A stretch of DNA of 64,000 bases from Agromyces terreus (GCF_009749465.1 NZ_WBIS01000003.1:186001-250000), one strand, 5' to 3'; positions 49,230 through 58,150 are shown, counted from the stretch's first letter. Numbers and translations: made by a program. Notes: generated by a model from the sequence alone, not told the origin.

Positions 49230-50249
49230 ATGGGCCAGCGCAGCCGGGCGACCACGATCGCCGACGTCGCCGCGCACGCCGGCGTCTCGCAGGCATCCGT
49301 CTCGCGTGTGCTCAACGGGCGGGCCAGCGTCGATCCCGAGATCGTGCAGCGCGTGCAGGCCTCCATCGCCGAGCTCGGCTACCGGCCGAGCCCCACCGCC
49401 CGCAGCCTCGTCAACGGACGCAACAACACCGTGGCGATGGTCGTCCCCGACCTCGAGAACCCGCTGTTCCAGGGCATCCTCAAGGGCCTCAGCCTCGCCG
49501 CCGCGCGCGACGGCTACCGCGTGCTCGTGGCCGACACCGCCGAGAACGTCGACGACGAGGAGGCGATCGCCCTCGAGGCCCGCCTGCGCTGCGACGCGCT
49601 CGTGCTCTGCGCGCCCCGCATGCCCGAGGCCGAGCTGCGCGCCCTCGTCGAGGCGGTCGCGCCCGTCGTCGTCGTGAACCGGCTGCTGCCGGGCGTCGAG
49701 GTGCCGGTCGTGGGCGTCGACTACGTGCGCGGCATCCGCGACCTCGTCGACCACCTGCACGCACTCGGCCACCGGCGCATCGCCTACGTCGGCGGACCGC
49801 CCACGAGCGCCTCGAACGCCGAACGCCGGAGGGGTCTGGCCGAGGCGCTCACGGCGCGCCCCGATGTGCGCATCGACGAGCTGCCCGCCGGCTCGAGGCT
49901 CGAAGACGGCTACGCGGCATCCGGCGCCGTGCTCGACGCGCACCGCGACGGCTGCACCGCCGTGATCGCCTTCAACGACCTCGTCGCCCTCGGCCTCATG
50001 ACGCGACTGCACGAACTCGGCGTCGAGGTGCCGCGCGACCTCTCCATCGCCGGATTCGACGACGTGCCGATGGCCGGCTTCGCGACGCCGAGCCTCACGA
50101 GCATGTCGGTGCCGCGCGGCGAGATCGGCGCGCAGACGTGGCTGCGGCTGCACGCCCTCATCGAGGGCGGGCCGGTCGAGCACTCGGTGCTGCACCGTCC
50201 GAGGCTCGAGGCGCGCGACAGCACCGCCGCGATCGGGGTTCGAGCATGA
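49230..50249 (+). CDS. LacI-family regulator of the hexarate operon
   Basis: A 339-residue repressor. HTH: TTIADVAAHAGVSQASVSRVLNGRASVDPEIVQRV (residues ~8-42); hinge: PTARSLVNGRNNTVAMVVPDLENPLFQGILKGLSLAA. Ligand domain with VVVNRLLPGVEVPVVGVDYVRG, GHRRIAYVGGP and ISIAGFDDVPMAGFATPSLTSMSVP-like sequence. Divergent from the hexarate operon across two GAAA-NCGN-TTTC-type sites. Its last codon overlaps the start of the M24-like gene as ATGA, so regulator and that gene are coupled. GGGAGG precedes the ATG. Confidence 0.93.
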   Translation: MGQRSRATTIADVAAHAGVSQASVSRVLNGRASVDPEIVQRVQASIAELGYRPSPTARSLVNGRNNTVAMVVPDLENPLFQGILKGLSLAAARDGYRVLVADTAENVDDEEAIALEARLRCDALVLCAPRMPEAELRALVEAVAPVVVVNRLLPGVEVPVVGVDYVRGIRDLVDHLHALGHRRIAYVGGPPTSASNAERRRGLAEALTARPDVRIDELPAGSRLEDGYAASGAVLDAHRDGCTAVIAFNDLVALGLMTRLHELGVEVPRDLSIAGFDDVPMAGFATPSLTSMSVPRGEIGAQTWLRLHALIEGGPVEHSVLHRPRLEARDSTAAIGVRA

Positions 50250-51400
50250 TCGCGGATGCCGCGGGCGCGGGCGTGCTCGACGCGTCGGGGGTCGGGGAGA
50301 ACGCGGCATCCGTCTCGGAGACATCCGGGCCCGAGGCATCCGCCGTCGAGGCATCCGTCATCGACCGTGCCGTCAAGCGCGACCGCGTGCTCGACCTGCT
50401 CGATCGGCGCGGTGCCGACTCGATCGTGCTGCGCTCGCACACCGCGGTGTCGTGGTACCTCGACGGCGCCCGCACGCATGTCTCGCTCGCGGGCGACCCC
50501 GTGGCCGCGGTGGTCGTGCGTCGCGACGGCGACGAGCTGCGCGTGTTCGCGAACGAGGCCGACCGCCTGCTCGCCGAGGAGCTCGTCTCGCGCGAGCGGC
50601 TCGACGTCGTGCGCGTGCCGTGGCACGAGGCGCTCGTCGAGCCCGACGCCGCCCGGCTCGAGGAGACGGAGGTCGCCGCCGAGCTGCGCGCCGCCCGCGC
50701 GAGCCTCCTGCCGGGCGAGCTCTCGCGGTATCGCGGGCTCTGTCGCGAGGTCGCCGAGGTGCTGACGGATGCCGCGACCGCCGCCGCCCCGACGGCGACC
50801 GAGCGGGGCCTCGCCGCCCGTCTCGCCGGCGCGCTGGCCGAGCGCGGCATCGACCCCCTCGTGACCCTCGTGGCCGGACGATCGCGGCTCGGCCACCGGC
50901 ATCCGCTGCCCACCGAGGCGCCCATCGGCGACCGGGCCATGCTCGTGGTCTGCGGGCGCCGCCACGGGCTCATCGCGAACGCGACGCGGTGGGTGCGGTT
51001 CGGGCCGGCCGACGAGGGCGAGGCCGACGCGATGCGGCGCATCCTCGACGTCGAGGCCGAGGTGCTCGCGGCGACTCGTCCGGGCGCGCCCCTCGGCGCG
51101 GTGTTCGAGGCGGGCGTCGCCGCGTACGCGCGGCACGGATTCGACGCCGAGGAGTGGCGGCGGCACCATCAGGGCGGGGCGGCGGGGTACGCCGGGCGCG
51201 ATCCCCGGGCGGTGCCGGGCATCGCCGACGTCGTGCACGAGGGGCAGGCGTTCGCGTGGAATCCGAGTGCTCCCGGCGCGAAGGTCGAGGACACCGTGCT
51301 CGTGGGGGCCGGTAGGCCCGAGGTGCTGACGGTCGACGCCCGCTGGCCGACGGTGTCGGTGACGGGCGTGGGGCGGCCGGTCGAACTCGACCTCGGCTGA
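50246..51400 (+). CDS. M24 (creatinase/prolidase-like) protein with degenerate metal site
   Basis: A 384-residue pita-bread-fold protein. An N-terminal creatinase-N-like domain (SHTAVSWYLDGARTHVSLAGDPVAAVVVRRDGDELRVFANEADRLL) is followed by the M24 catalytic-like domain. At the usual metal positions DxxxxDxxR.., H, E and E it shows VCGRRHGLIANATRWVRFG, HHQGGAAGYAG, FAWNPSAPGAKVEDTVLV, so both Asp and one Glu are lost while the His and the last Glu remain. As in creatinase, it may work without metal or be non-catalytic. It sits between LacI and a GH42 gene. Function unknown. Confidence 0.8.
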   Translation: MIADAAGAGVLDASGVGENAASVSETSGPEASAVEASVIDRAVKRDRVLDLLDRRGADSIVLRSHTAVSWYLDGARTHVSLAGDPVAAVVVRRDGDELRVFANEADRLLAEELVSRERLDVVRVPWHEALVEPDAARLEETEVAAELRAARASLLPGELSRYRGLCREVAEVLTDAATAAAPTATERGLAARLAGALAERGIDPLVTLVAGRSRLGHRHPLPTEAPIGDRAMLVVCGRRHGLIANATRWVRFGPADEGEADAMRRILDVEAEVLAATRPGAPLGAVFEAGVAAYARHGFDAEEWRRHHQGGAAGYAGRDPRAVPGIADVVHEGQAFAWNPSAPGAKVEDTVLVGAGRPEVLTVDARWPTVSVTGVGRPVELDLG

Positions 51401-51443
51401 CGCCCCGGGAATAGGCTTTGCGGACCGACGACGGAGGAACCAC

Positions 51444-53510
51444 GTGCACTACGGCGCCGACTACAACCCCGAGCAGTGGCCCGACGAGATCTGGCCCGAC
51501 GACGTGGCCCGCATGCGCGAGGCCGGCGTCACCATGGTCAGCCTCGGCATCTTCTCGTGGGCGCGCATCCAGCCGCGCGAGGGGGAGTTCGACTTCGACT
51601 GGCTCGACCGGGTGATCGACCTGCTGCACGAGGGCGGCATCGCCGTCGACCTCGCGACGGCCACCGCGTCGCCGCCGCCGTGGGCGAGCGCCGCGTATCC
51701 CGAGCTCCTGCCGCGCGATGAGGACGGCAGCGTGTTCTGGCCCGGATCCCGACAGGCGTACGCGCCCTCGTCGCCCGTGTACCGACGGCTCGCCGGGGAG
51801 CTCGTCACCGCGCTCGCCGAACGGTATGCGCGGCATCCGGCGGTCGTCATGTGGCACGTCAACAACGAGTACGGATGCCATCTGAATGCCGACTACTCGG
51901 ATGCCGCGCGCGACGCGTTCCGTCGCTGGCTGGCCGACCGGTACCCCGACATCGACGCGCTGAACGCGGCGTGGGGCACGAACTTCTGGTCGCAGCGCTA
52001 CGGCTCGTTCGACGAGATCCTGCCGCCGCGCAAGGCGCCCTACAGTCGCAACCCCGGCCAGATGCTCGACTTCCGGCGCTTCACGAGCGACATGCTGCTC
52101 GAGTGCTACCTGATGGAGCGCGAGATCATCCGCGCGGCCGGCGCGACGCAGCCGATCACGACGAACTTCATGGGCGCGTTCAAGCCCGCCGACTACCGGC
52201 GGTGGGCCGAGCACGTCGACGTCGTGAGCGACGACTGCTACCCCGACCCGAACGATCCCGAGGGCTTCCGCGCCGCGGCGTTCTCGCGCGACCTGATGCG
52301 CTCGCTGAAGCCGGGCGTGCCGTGGCTGCTCATGGAGCAGGCGACGAACGCCCTCAACTGGCGCCCGACGAACGCGCCCAAGGCGCCGGGGCAGATGGCT
52401 GCGCTCAGCGCCCAGGCGATCGGGCGCGGCGCCGACGGCATCCTGTTCTTCCAGTGGCGGCAGTCGCGCGCGGGCGCCGAGAAGTTCCACTCGGCGATGC
52501 TGCCGCAGGCGGGCACCGACACGCGCACGTGGCGCGAGGTCACCGCGCTCGGCGCCGACCTCGCCGCGCTGCCCGCATTGCCCGCACCGGCACCGGGCGA
52601 TGCCCGCGTCGCGATCGTGTTCGACTGGCAGAACTGGTGGGCCGTCGAGGCATCCGACCACCCCATGAACGGGCTCGACTACGTCGCCGTCGTGCAGCGG
52701 TGGCACCGCGCCCTGCACCGCCGCCACGTGCAGGTCGACCTCGTGCCCGCGCCGCGTGCGGGCGAGTACGACGTCGTGATCGCGCCCCTGCTGTACCTGC
52801 TGAGCGAGACGGATGCCGCGGCGCTGACCGCGTTCGTCGAGGCGGGCGGGCACCTGCTCACGGGGCCCTTCAGCGATCTCGTCGACGAGCACGACCGCTT
52901 CCGCGACGGCGGATTCATGACGCAGCTGCGCGGCGTGCTCGGCGTCGACGTCGAGGACTTCGGCGCGCTCGTCGCACCCGATGCGCCCGCGGGGGAGCCC
53001 GGTGAGCGGTTCGCGCCCTTCGCGGGTGTCGGCGGTGCCGGGGTCGGCGGTGCGGGCGCCGGCGGTGCTGGCAGCGGCTCGATCGGGCTCGGCGAGGCCG
53101 TCGGCACGCTGCTCGCCGAGGAGCTGCGCATCGCGGATGCTGCGGTCGAGGCGTCGTTCACCGGCGGACGTCTCGCCGGGCGGCCCGCGCTGACCGTGCG
53201 CGCGAGCGGGTCGGGCACGGCCCGCTACCTCGCGACGGTGCCCGACGAGGCCGGAACCCAGGCCGTCGTCGACCACCTGCTCGCGACGACCGGTGCCGAG
53301 CCCGTCGTCGCCGGGCTGCCCGCCACCGTCGAGGCGATGCGCCGCGGCGACGTCGTCACCGTGGTCAACCACGGCGACGCCGCCTTGTCCGTGCCGCTCG
53401 CGGGCACCGACCTCGTCGGGGGCTCGGCGGTCGACGGCGTCGACCTCGAGCCGTACGCCTGGGCGATCGTGCAGACGGCGGCGGGCAGCTCGACCGGGGC
53501 CGCTGCATGA
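51444..53510 (+). CDS. GH42 beta-galactosidase
   Basis: A 688-residue glycoside hydrolase of family 42, starting at GTG with the family opening HYGADYNPEQWP. The acid/base Glu142 is in WHVNNEYGCH and the nucleophile Glu298 in WLLMEQATN. The trimerisation domain (residues ~390-600) begins with VAIVFDWQNWWAVE and a small C-terminal domain ends the chain. A Gly-rich tract (about 530-545) is unusual. No signal peptide, so it acts in the cytoplasm on imported galactosides. ATGA overlap couples it to the glycerate kinase gene. Confidence 0.95.
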   Translation: MHYGADYNPEQWPDEIWPDDVARMREAGVTMVSLGIFSWARIQPREGEFDFDWLDRVIDLLHEGGIAVDLATATASPPPWASAAYPELLPRDEDGSVFWPGSRQAYAPSSPVYRRLAGELVTALAERYARHPAVVMWHVNNEYGCHLNADYSDAARDAFRRWLADRYPDIDALNAAWGTNFWSQRYGSFDEILPPRKAPYSRNPGQMLDFRRFTSDMLLECYLMEREIIRAAGATQPITTNFMGAFKPADYRRWAEHVDVVSDDCYPDPNDPEGFRAAAFSRDLMRSLKPGVPWLLMEQATNALNWRPTNAPKAPGQMAALSAQAIGRGADGILFFQWRQSRAGAEKFHSAMLPQAGTDTRTWREVTALGADLAALPALPAPAPGDARVAIVFDWQNWWAVEASDHPMNGLDYVAVVQRWHRALHRRHVQVDLVPAPRAGEYDVVIAPLLYLLSETDAAALTAFVEAGGHLLTGPFSDLVDEHDRFRDGGFMTQLRGVLGVDVEDFGALVAPDAPAGEPGERFAPFAGVGGAGVGGAGAGGAGSGSIGLGEAVGTLLAEELRIADAAVEASFTGGRLAGRPALTVRASGSGTARYLATVPDEAGTQAVVDHLLATTGAEPVVAGLPATVEAMRRGDVVTVVNHGDAALSVPLAGTDLVGGSAVDGVDLEPYAWAIVQTAAGSSTGAAA

Positions 53511-54604
53511 GCCGCCGCATCGTGCTCGCGCCCGACTCCTTCAAGGGCACCGCGACCGCCGCGCAGGCCGTCGACGCGCTCGCGCGCGGCTGGCGTTCGG
53601 TCGCACCCGACGACGTGCTCGTCGCGATGCCCATGGCCGACGGCGGGGAGGGCACCCTCGACGCGTTCGCCGCTGCCGTGCCCGGCGCCGAACGCGTGCC
53701 GGTTGCCGTGCAGGGGCCCGACGACCGCACGGTCGACGCCTGCTGGCTGCGCCTGCCAGACGGCACCGCGGTCGTCGAGCTCGCGCTCGCGAGCGGCATC
53801 ACGCTGCTCGATCCGCTGCGCCCGCTCGAGGCGCACACCCTCGGCTTCGGGCAGGCGATCGCCGCCGCCCTCGACGGCGGGGCGACGGGGCTGCTGCTCG
53901 CAATCGGGGGCAGCTCGTCGACCGACGGCGGCACGGGTGCGCTCGCGGCGCTCGGCGCGAAGTTCGCGGATGCCGCGGGCGAGCCGATCCCGCTCGGCGG
54001 TGGGGGCCTGGCGCGCGTGCGCCTCGTCGACCTCTCGGGGCTTCGCGCGCTGCCCGCCGGCGGCGCCCGCATCCTCTCCGACGTCACGAGCCCGCTGCTC
54101 GGGCCCACCGGCGCGGCCGCCGTGTTCGGACCGCAGAAGGGCGCGTCGCCCGCCGACGTCGCGCTGCTCGAGGCGAACCTCGGCGCGCTCGTCGACGCCG
54201 TGCCGGGCGTCGCGTCGATCGCGGCACGTGCCGGGTCGGGCGCCGCGGGCGGCACCGGGTTCGGGTTGCTGCTCTGGGGTGCCTCGATGGCCGCGGGCGC
54301 CGGCGCGGTCGCCGACGCGATCGACGTCGACGCCGCGCTGCGGGGCGCCGACCTCGTCGTCACCGGCGAGGGCCGCTTCGACGGCCAGTCCGCCGCGGGC
54401 AAGGTGCCGAGCGAGGTCGCCGCCCGCGCGGCCGCCGCCGGCGTGCCGGTCGCCCTCGTCGCCGGTGCGATCACCGCGGATGCCTCCGGCTTCGCCGCAT
54501 CCGCCTCGCTCACCGACCTCGCCGGGTCGGGGGCCGCCGCGATGTCCGATCCGCTGCGCTGGCTCGAGGCGGCGGGGGCCGCGCTCGCGCGCGATGCGGG
54601 CTGA
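53507..54604 (+). CDS. Glycerate kinase (GlxK/GarK type)
   Basis: A 365-residue class II-like glycerate kinase: RRIVLAPDSFKGTATAAQAVDALARGWRS at the N-terminus, MPMADGGEGTLDAF (substrate loop), LLLAIGGSSSTDGGTGALAALGAKFAD, RILSDVTSPLLGPTGAAAVFGPQKGASP and VTGEGRFDGQSAAGKVPSEVA are all family motifs. Reaction: ATP-dependent phosphorylation of D-glycerate. The classical hexarate route in enterics uses such a kinase (GarK) after aldol cleavage, but the operon next door encodes the other branch through KdgD, so its link to that pathway is uncertain. Coupled to the GH42 gene. Confidence 0.93.
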   Translation: MSRRIVLAPDSFKGTATAAQAVDALARGWRSVAPDDVLVAMPMADGGEGTLDAFAAAVPGAERVPVAVQGPDDRTVDACWLRLPDGTAVVELALASGITLLDPLRPLEAHTLGFGQAIAAALDGGATGLLLAIGGSSSTDGGTGALAALGAKFADAAGEPIPLGGGGLARVRLVDLSGLRALPAGGARILSDVTSPLLGPTGAAAVFGPQKGASPADVALLEANLGALVDAVPGVASIAARAGSGAAGGTGFGLLLWGASMAAGAGAVADAIDVDAALRGADLVVTGEGRFDGQSAAGKVPSEVAARAAAAGVPVALVAGAITADASGFAASASLTDLAGSGAAAMSDPLRWLEAAGAALARDAG

Positions 54605-54661
54605 GCACGGCGCCGCGGTCGCATGCTGGCCGCTGCGGCGTTCGACGGATACCCTGCGGGC

Positions 54662-55273
54662 ATGACCGCTTCAGAGCTGCGCGTCGGCACGGGTGCGCAC
54701 GTGATCAGGCCGCTCACCCCCGAGACCTTCCCGGCCTGGCTGGCCCTCGCGCAGAAGCACAACGGGGTCTGGGGCGGGTGCTACTGCTCGTACTTCCACG
54801 GCGACACCGAGCAGACCGCGAAGGACGACGTCGATCGGCCGACGTTCAAGCAACGGCTCGTCGCCGAGGGGGTCGCGCACGCCGCACTCGTCTTCGACGG
54901 CGACGCCGCGATCGCCTGGTGCGAGTACGGCAGCCCGACCGAACTGCCGAACATCTACCACCGCAAGCAGGTCGACGCGGGCGAGACCAGCCCCGCGCCG
55001 TGGCGCATCACGTGCTTCTTCGTCGACCGCGACCATCGGCGTTCGGGCGTGGCGCGCGAGGCCCTCGACGGCGCGCTCGAGCTGATCGCGCAGGCCGGCG
55101 GCGGCGAGGTCGTCTCGTTCCCCAACGAGCTGGTTCCCGGCAAGAAGACGTCGTCGTCGTTCCTGCACAACGGCACGCGGGCCATGTTCGAGCGGGCTGG
55201 GTTCACGTTCGAGCGCCATATCGGCAAGAGCAAGACGGTGATGCGCAAGACGGTGCCGCCCGCGCGCGGCTGA
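54662..55273 (+). CDS. GNAT-family acetyltransferase
   Basis: A 203-residue GNAT protein: IRPLTPETFPAWLALAQKHNGVWGGCYCSYFHGD at the N-terminus (a Cys-Tyr-Cys segment common in this subgroup), AIAWCEYGSPTELPNIYHRKQ, then ITCFFVDRDHRRSGVAREALDGALELIAQAGGGEV, which carries the acetyl-CoA-binding R-R-x-G-V-A motif, and NGTRAMFERAGFTFER. The start MTASELRVGTG was chosen because an upstream in-frame ATG lacks a ribosome-binding site. It precedes the GntR operator region by 17 bases. Acceptor substrate unknown. Confidence 0.85.
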   Translation: MTASELRVGTGAHVIRPLTPETFPAWLALAQKHNGVWGGCYCSYFHGDTEQTAKDDVDRPTFKQRLVAEGVAHAALVFDGDAAIAWCEYGSPTELPNIYHRKQVDAGETSPAPWRITCFFVDRDHRRSGVAREALDGALELIAQAGGGEVVSFPNELVPGKKTSSSFLHNGTRAMFERAGFTFERHIGKSKTVMRKTVPPARG

Positions 55274-55289
55274 CGGCGGTATCCGTAAT

Positions 55290-55319
55290 TTGACTTGTTC
55301 TAGTGGTAACTAGAACAAT
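55290..55319 (+). promoter_or_regulatory. Promoter and GntR/YtrA-type operator
   Basis: TTGACT (55290-55295), 18 bases, AACAAT (55314-55319). Embedded in it is a perfect 10-bp inverted repeat TTGTTCTAGT-GGTA-ACTAGAACAA (55295-55318). Six bases separate the -10 from the ATG at 55326, so the transcript is probably leaderless. The palindrome is the expected site for the GntR/YtrA protein encoded immediately downstream. Confidence 0.8.
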
Positions 55320-55325
55320 GGATCC

Positions 55326-55679
55326 ATGATCATCCGCATCGATCCCGCGTCGGGCGCGCCGATCTTCGAGCAACTCGTGCGCGCGGTGCGCTCCGAGATC
55401 CTCGCCGGCCGGCTCGCCTCAGGCGAGCGACTGCCGGCCGCGCGCGACCTCGCGACCTCGCTCGACGTGAACCCCCACACCGTGCTCCACGCCTACCAGG
55501 TGCTGCGCGACGAGGGGTTCGTCGAGCTGCGCCGCGGGCGCGGCGCCGTCGTCACCCACTCGGCGCCCGGCCTCGACGAGGTGCGCGCGCTCGTCGCCGC
55601 GCTCGCCGCATCCGCCCGCGCACACGACCTCGCCGCCGACACCGTGCTCGCCCTCGTCCGAGAGGAATTCCACGCATGA
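55326..55679 (+). CDS. GntR-family regulator, YtrA subfamily
   Basis: A 117-residue regulator: the winged helix-turn-helix IIRIDPASGAPIFEQLVRAVRSEILAGRLASGERLPAARDLATSLDVNPHTVLHAYQVLRDEGFVELRRGRGAVV in order, plus a short C-terminal helix pair typical of the YtrA subgroup, which controls adjacent transporter or membrane genes. No ribosome-binding site is seen and the promoter lies six bases before the ATG, so it is likely translated from a leaderless mRNA. It overlaps the next gene by ATGA. Confidence 0.93.
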   Translation: MIIRIDPASGAPIFEQLVRAVRSEILAGRLASGERLPAARDLATSLDVNPHTVLHAYQVLRDEGFVELRRGRGAVVTHSAPGLDEVRALVAALAASARAHDLAADTVLALVREEFHA

Positions 55680-56833
55680 CCGAACCCCGACCCGAGACCT
55701 CGCCCGAGTATCGACCCGAACCCCAGGCCTCGACCGCGGCATCCGGCCCCTCTGCGGCATCCGGTTCGGCAGACCGCCGCGCGCGCGACCGGCGGCTCGT
55801 GCTCGCCGTCACGGTGTGGGTGCCGCTTACGATCATCGCCGTCGGCGCCGGCATCCTGATGACCTGGCTGCCGCGCACGCCCGACCCGATGGTCACGCAC
55901 TGGGGCGCCGACGGCGAACCGAACGGGTGGATGTCGCCCGCCGGCAACCTCATCGCGTACCTCGTGATCTCGCTCGGCGTGCTCGTCGTCATGGCCGGAG
56001 CCGCCTGGCTTTCGACGCGAGTCGCGGCGAAGGCCCAAGCTGAGCTGCCCGATTCCGGCCGGCCCGATGCCGGGCAGACCGACACCGAGCAGGCGAACCC
56101 GTGGCGGTCGGCGCGCTCGGCCGCACTGTTCGCTCCCGCAGTGACCACCGCCGTGACGATCGTGTTCGTCGCCCTGACCGGGGTGCAGCTCGACGGCTCG
56201 GAGCCCGCCGACTGGGTGGTCCCCGTGATCGTCGCGGTCGGCCTCGGCCTCGGCGCGCTCGTCGGCGTCGTCACCTCCTTCGTGCTGCCCGCGCCCGAGC
56301 CGGGCGAGCACACCTCTGCCGAGACGATCGCGCATGCCCTGCGCGCCGCCGTGCGCCTCGCGCCGGGGGAGCGGGCCGTGTGGACGGCCGTCGCGCGGGC
56401 GCCCTGGCCCGTCACCGCGCTGCTCGTGCTCGCGCTTCTGCTCACGCTCGTGCCGGTCGCACTCGACCCGTCGCTGTGGGCGTTCTCGCTCGTGTTCCTC
56501 GTCGTCGTCGCCGTCCTCGCGACCACCACCGCGGCGCGGATCACCGTCGACACGACCGGGTTGCGGGTGCGCACGCTGCTCGGGCTGCCGATCGGGCGGG
56601 TACGACTCGACCAGGTCGTGGTCGCGCGTGCGGTCGACGTCCGCCCGTCGGAGTTCGGCGGTTGGGGGTTCCGGTTCGACGCTCGGGGGCGCCGCGGCAT
56701 CATCCTCCGCGGCGGCAGCGCCATCGAGATCGAGCGCATCGGGGCGCAGCCGTTCGTCGTCACCGTGCCCGACGCCGAGAACGGCGCGGCCCTGCTGAAC
56801 GGGCTCGTCGCCGAGGCGCGCGGCACGAACTGA
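55676..56833 (+). CDS. DUF1648-domain membrane protein
   Basis: A 385-residue membrane protein. The segment TWLPRTPDPMVTHWGADGEPNGWMSP is the DUF1648 signature. It has about seven membrane spans: WVPLTIIAVGAGILMTW, NLIAYLVISLGVLVVMAGAAWLS, AALFAPAVTTAVTIVFVALTGV, WVVPVIVAVGLGLGALVGVVTSFVL, and two more near residues 240-290; the C-terminal ~90 residues form a soluble domain (RITVDTTGLRVRTLLGLPIGRVRLDQVVVA), which resembles PH-domain-like DUF folds. Coupled to the YtrA-type regulator; SdpI-like proteins show the same arrangement in bacilli. Its own role is unknown. Confidence 0.85.
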   Translation: MTEPRPETSPEYRPEPQASTAASGPSAASGSADRRARDRRLVLAVTVWVPLTIIAVGAGILMTWLPRTPDPMVTHWGADGEPNGWMSPAGNLIAYLVISLGVLVVMAGAAWLSTRVAAKAQAELPDSGRPDAGQTDTEQANPWRSARSAALFAPAVTTAVTIVFVALTGVQLDGSEPADWVVPVIVAVGLGLGALVGVVTSFVLPAPEPGEHTSAETIAHALRAAVRLAPGERAVWTAVARAPWPVTALLVLALLLTLVPVALDPSLWAFSLVFLVVVAVLATTTAARITVDTTGLRVRTLLGLPIGRVRLDQVVVARAVDVRPSEFGGWGFRFDARGRRGIILRGGSAIEIERIGAQPFVVTVPDAENGAALLNGLVAEARGTN

Positions 56834-56854
56834 GCCGCGCGCCCCGACGGGCGA

Positions 56855-58150
56855 TCAGGTTCGCAGGATGCTGCCGCCGGCGCGCTTGCGCGAGACCGCG
56901 TCGATCGTGGCGGCGAGGATCAGCACCCCGCCCGTCACGGCGTAGTTCACGCCGGCCGGCAGGTTGAGCAGGCCGAGGCCGTTGGTGATGACGGCGATCA
57001 CGAGCGCGCCGATGGCCGCGTGGATCAGCCGGCCCCGACCGCCGAACAGGCTCACGCCGCCGACCACCGCTGCCGCCACACCGCTCAGCACGATCTCGCG
57101 CCCGGCCGCGGCATCCACCGATCCGACCTTGCTGATGCTGAACAGGCCGGACACGACCGCGAGCGAGGAGCACACGATGAACGCGCACCAGCGGATCATC
57201 GCGACCTTCACGCCCGAGCGTCGCGCGGCCTCGGCGTTGCCGCCCACCGCGTAGATGTAGCGGCCGAACTTCGTGCGATCGAGCACGAAGGTGCCGATCC
57301 AGAGGATCGCGAGCGTGATCGGCACCACGATCGGCACGCCCTCGATGGCCTTGAAGCCGGTGCCGCGGTTCTGGTTCAGGATGAGCACGACGCCGCCGCC
57401 GAGCACCGCGATCGCGATGAGCTTCGCCCACACGAGCGCGATGGTGCGGTTCGGCACCTCGGCGCGCGTGCGACGGGCCCGATCGATGAACGACATCGTC
57501 GCCGAGATCGCGAGCATGACCGCGACCATCACCCAGCCGCCCCACGTCGGCAGCGTGCTGTTCTGGATGGCGAGGATCTCGGGCGTCTCGACGCGGTACA
57601 GGCCGCCCGCGCCGATGATGATGAGCTCGAGGCCCTGGAACCCGAGGAACAGGCCCAGGGTCACGACGAACGACGGGATGCCGACCTTCGCGACGAAGAA
57701 CCCGATGAACGTGCCGATCGCGATGCCGGTGAGGAACGCGATCGCGAGCGCCAGGATCCAGTTCAGGTTCACCACCGCGATGAGCACCACGAAGATGACC
57801 ATCGTGAGGCCAGCCGTCACGCCCGCGGAGAGGTCGATCTCGCCGAGGAGCAGCACGAACACGAGCGCCATGCCGAGCATGACGAGGGTCGCGGCCTGGG
57901 TGAGCAGGTTCGCGAAGTTGCGCTCGGTGAAGAAGTACGGGCTGAGGATCGTGAACAGGATGCTGAGCACGATGAAGCCGGCGACGGCGGGCAGGGCGCC
58001 CATGTCGCCGCCGCGCACCCGCTGCACCCACGCGCGCACCTGGTCGAGCAGGCCGCCCTCCTGGCCGCTGCCGATGAGCTGCTCGGTGCTGAGCGCGGCG
58101 AGGGCGGTGGTGGACTCGGTCGGCGGCGTGCCGCTGTTCGGCGCGCTCAT
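56855..58150 (-). CDS. Sugar ABC transporter permease, XylH-like
   Basis: A 431-residue BPD-transporter-2-type permease with about ten to eleven membrane spans: PAVAGFIVLSILFTILSPYFFT, LVMLGMALVFVLLLGEIDLSAGVTAGLTMVIFVVL (the L-GEIDLS-G motif is conserved), and IYAVGGNAEAARRSGVKVAMIRW (the EAA-like loop contacting the ATPase). Longer than RbsC because of an extra loop at ~180-240, as in XylH. The ATG overlaps the ATPase stop as ATGA. Part of the xylose-type importer. Confidence 0.92.
   Translation of the reverse strand: MSAPNSGTPPTESTTALAALSTEQLIGSGQEGGLLDQVRAWVQRVRGGDMGALPAVAGFIVLSILFTILSPYFFTERNFANLLTQAATLVMLGMALVFVLLLGEIDLSAGVTAGLTMVIFVVLIAVVNLNWILALAIAFLTGIAIGTFIGFFVAKVGIPSFVVTLGLFLGFQGLELIIIGAGGLYRVETPEILAIQNSTLPTWGGWVMVAVMLAISATMSFIDRARRTRAEVPNRTIALVWAKLIAIAVLGGGVVLILNQNRGTGFKAIEGVPIVVPITLAILWIGTFVLDRTKFGRYIYAVGGNAEAARRSGVKVAMIRWCAFIVCSSLAVVSGLFSISKVGSVDAAAGREIVLSGVAAAVVGGVSLFGGRGRLIHAAIGALVIAVITNGLGLLNLPAGVNYAVTGGVLILAATIDAVSRKRAGGSILRT

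Noticed and set aside
53507-54604. Glycerate kinase as part of the hexarate pathway
   Set aside because: The KdgD/KGSADH branch ends in 2-oxoglutarate and makes no glycerate, and the kinase is on the other strand; kept as a separate function.
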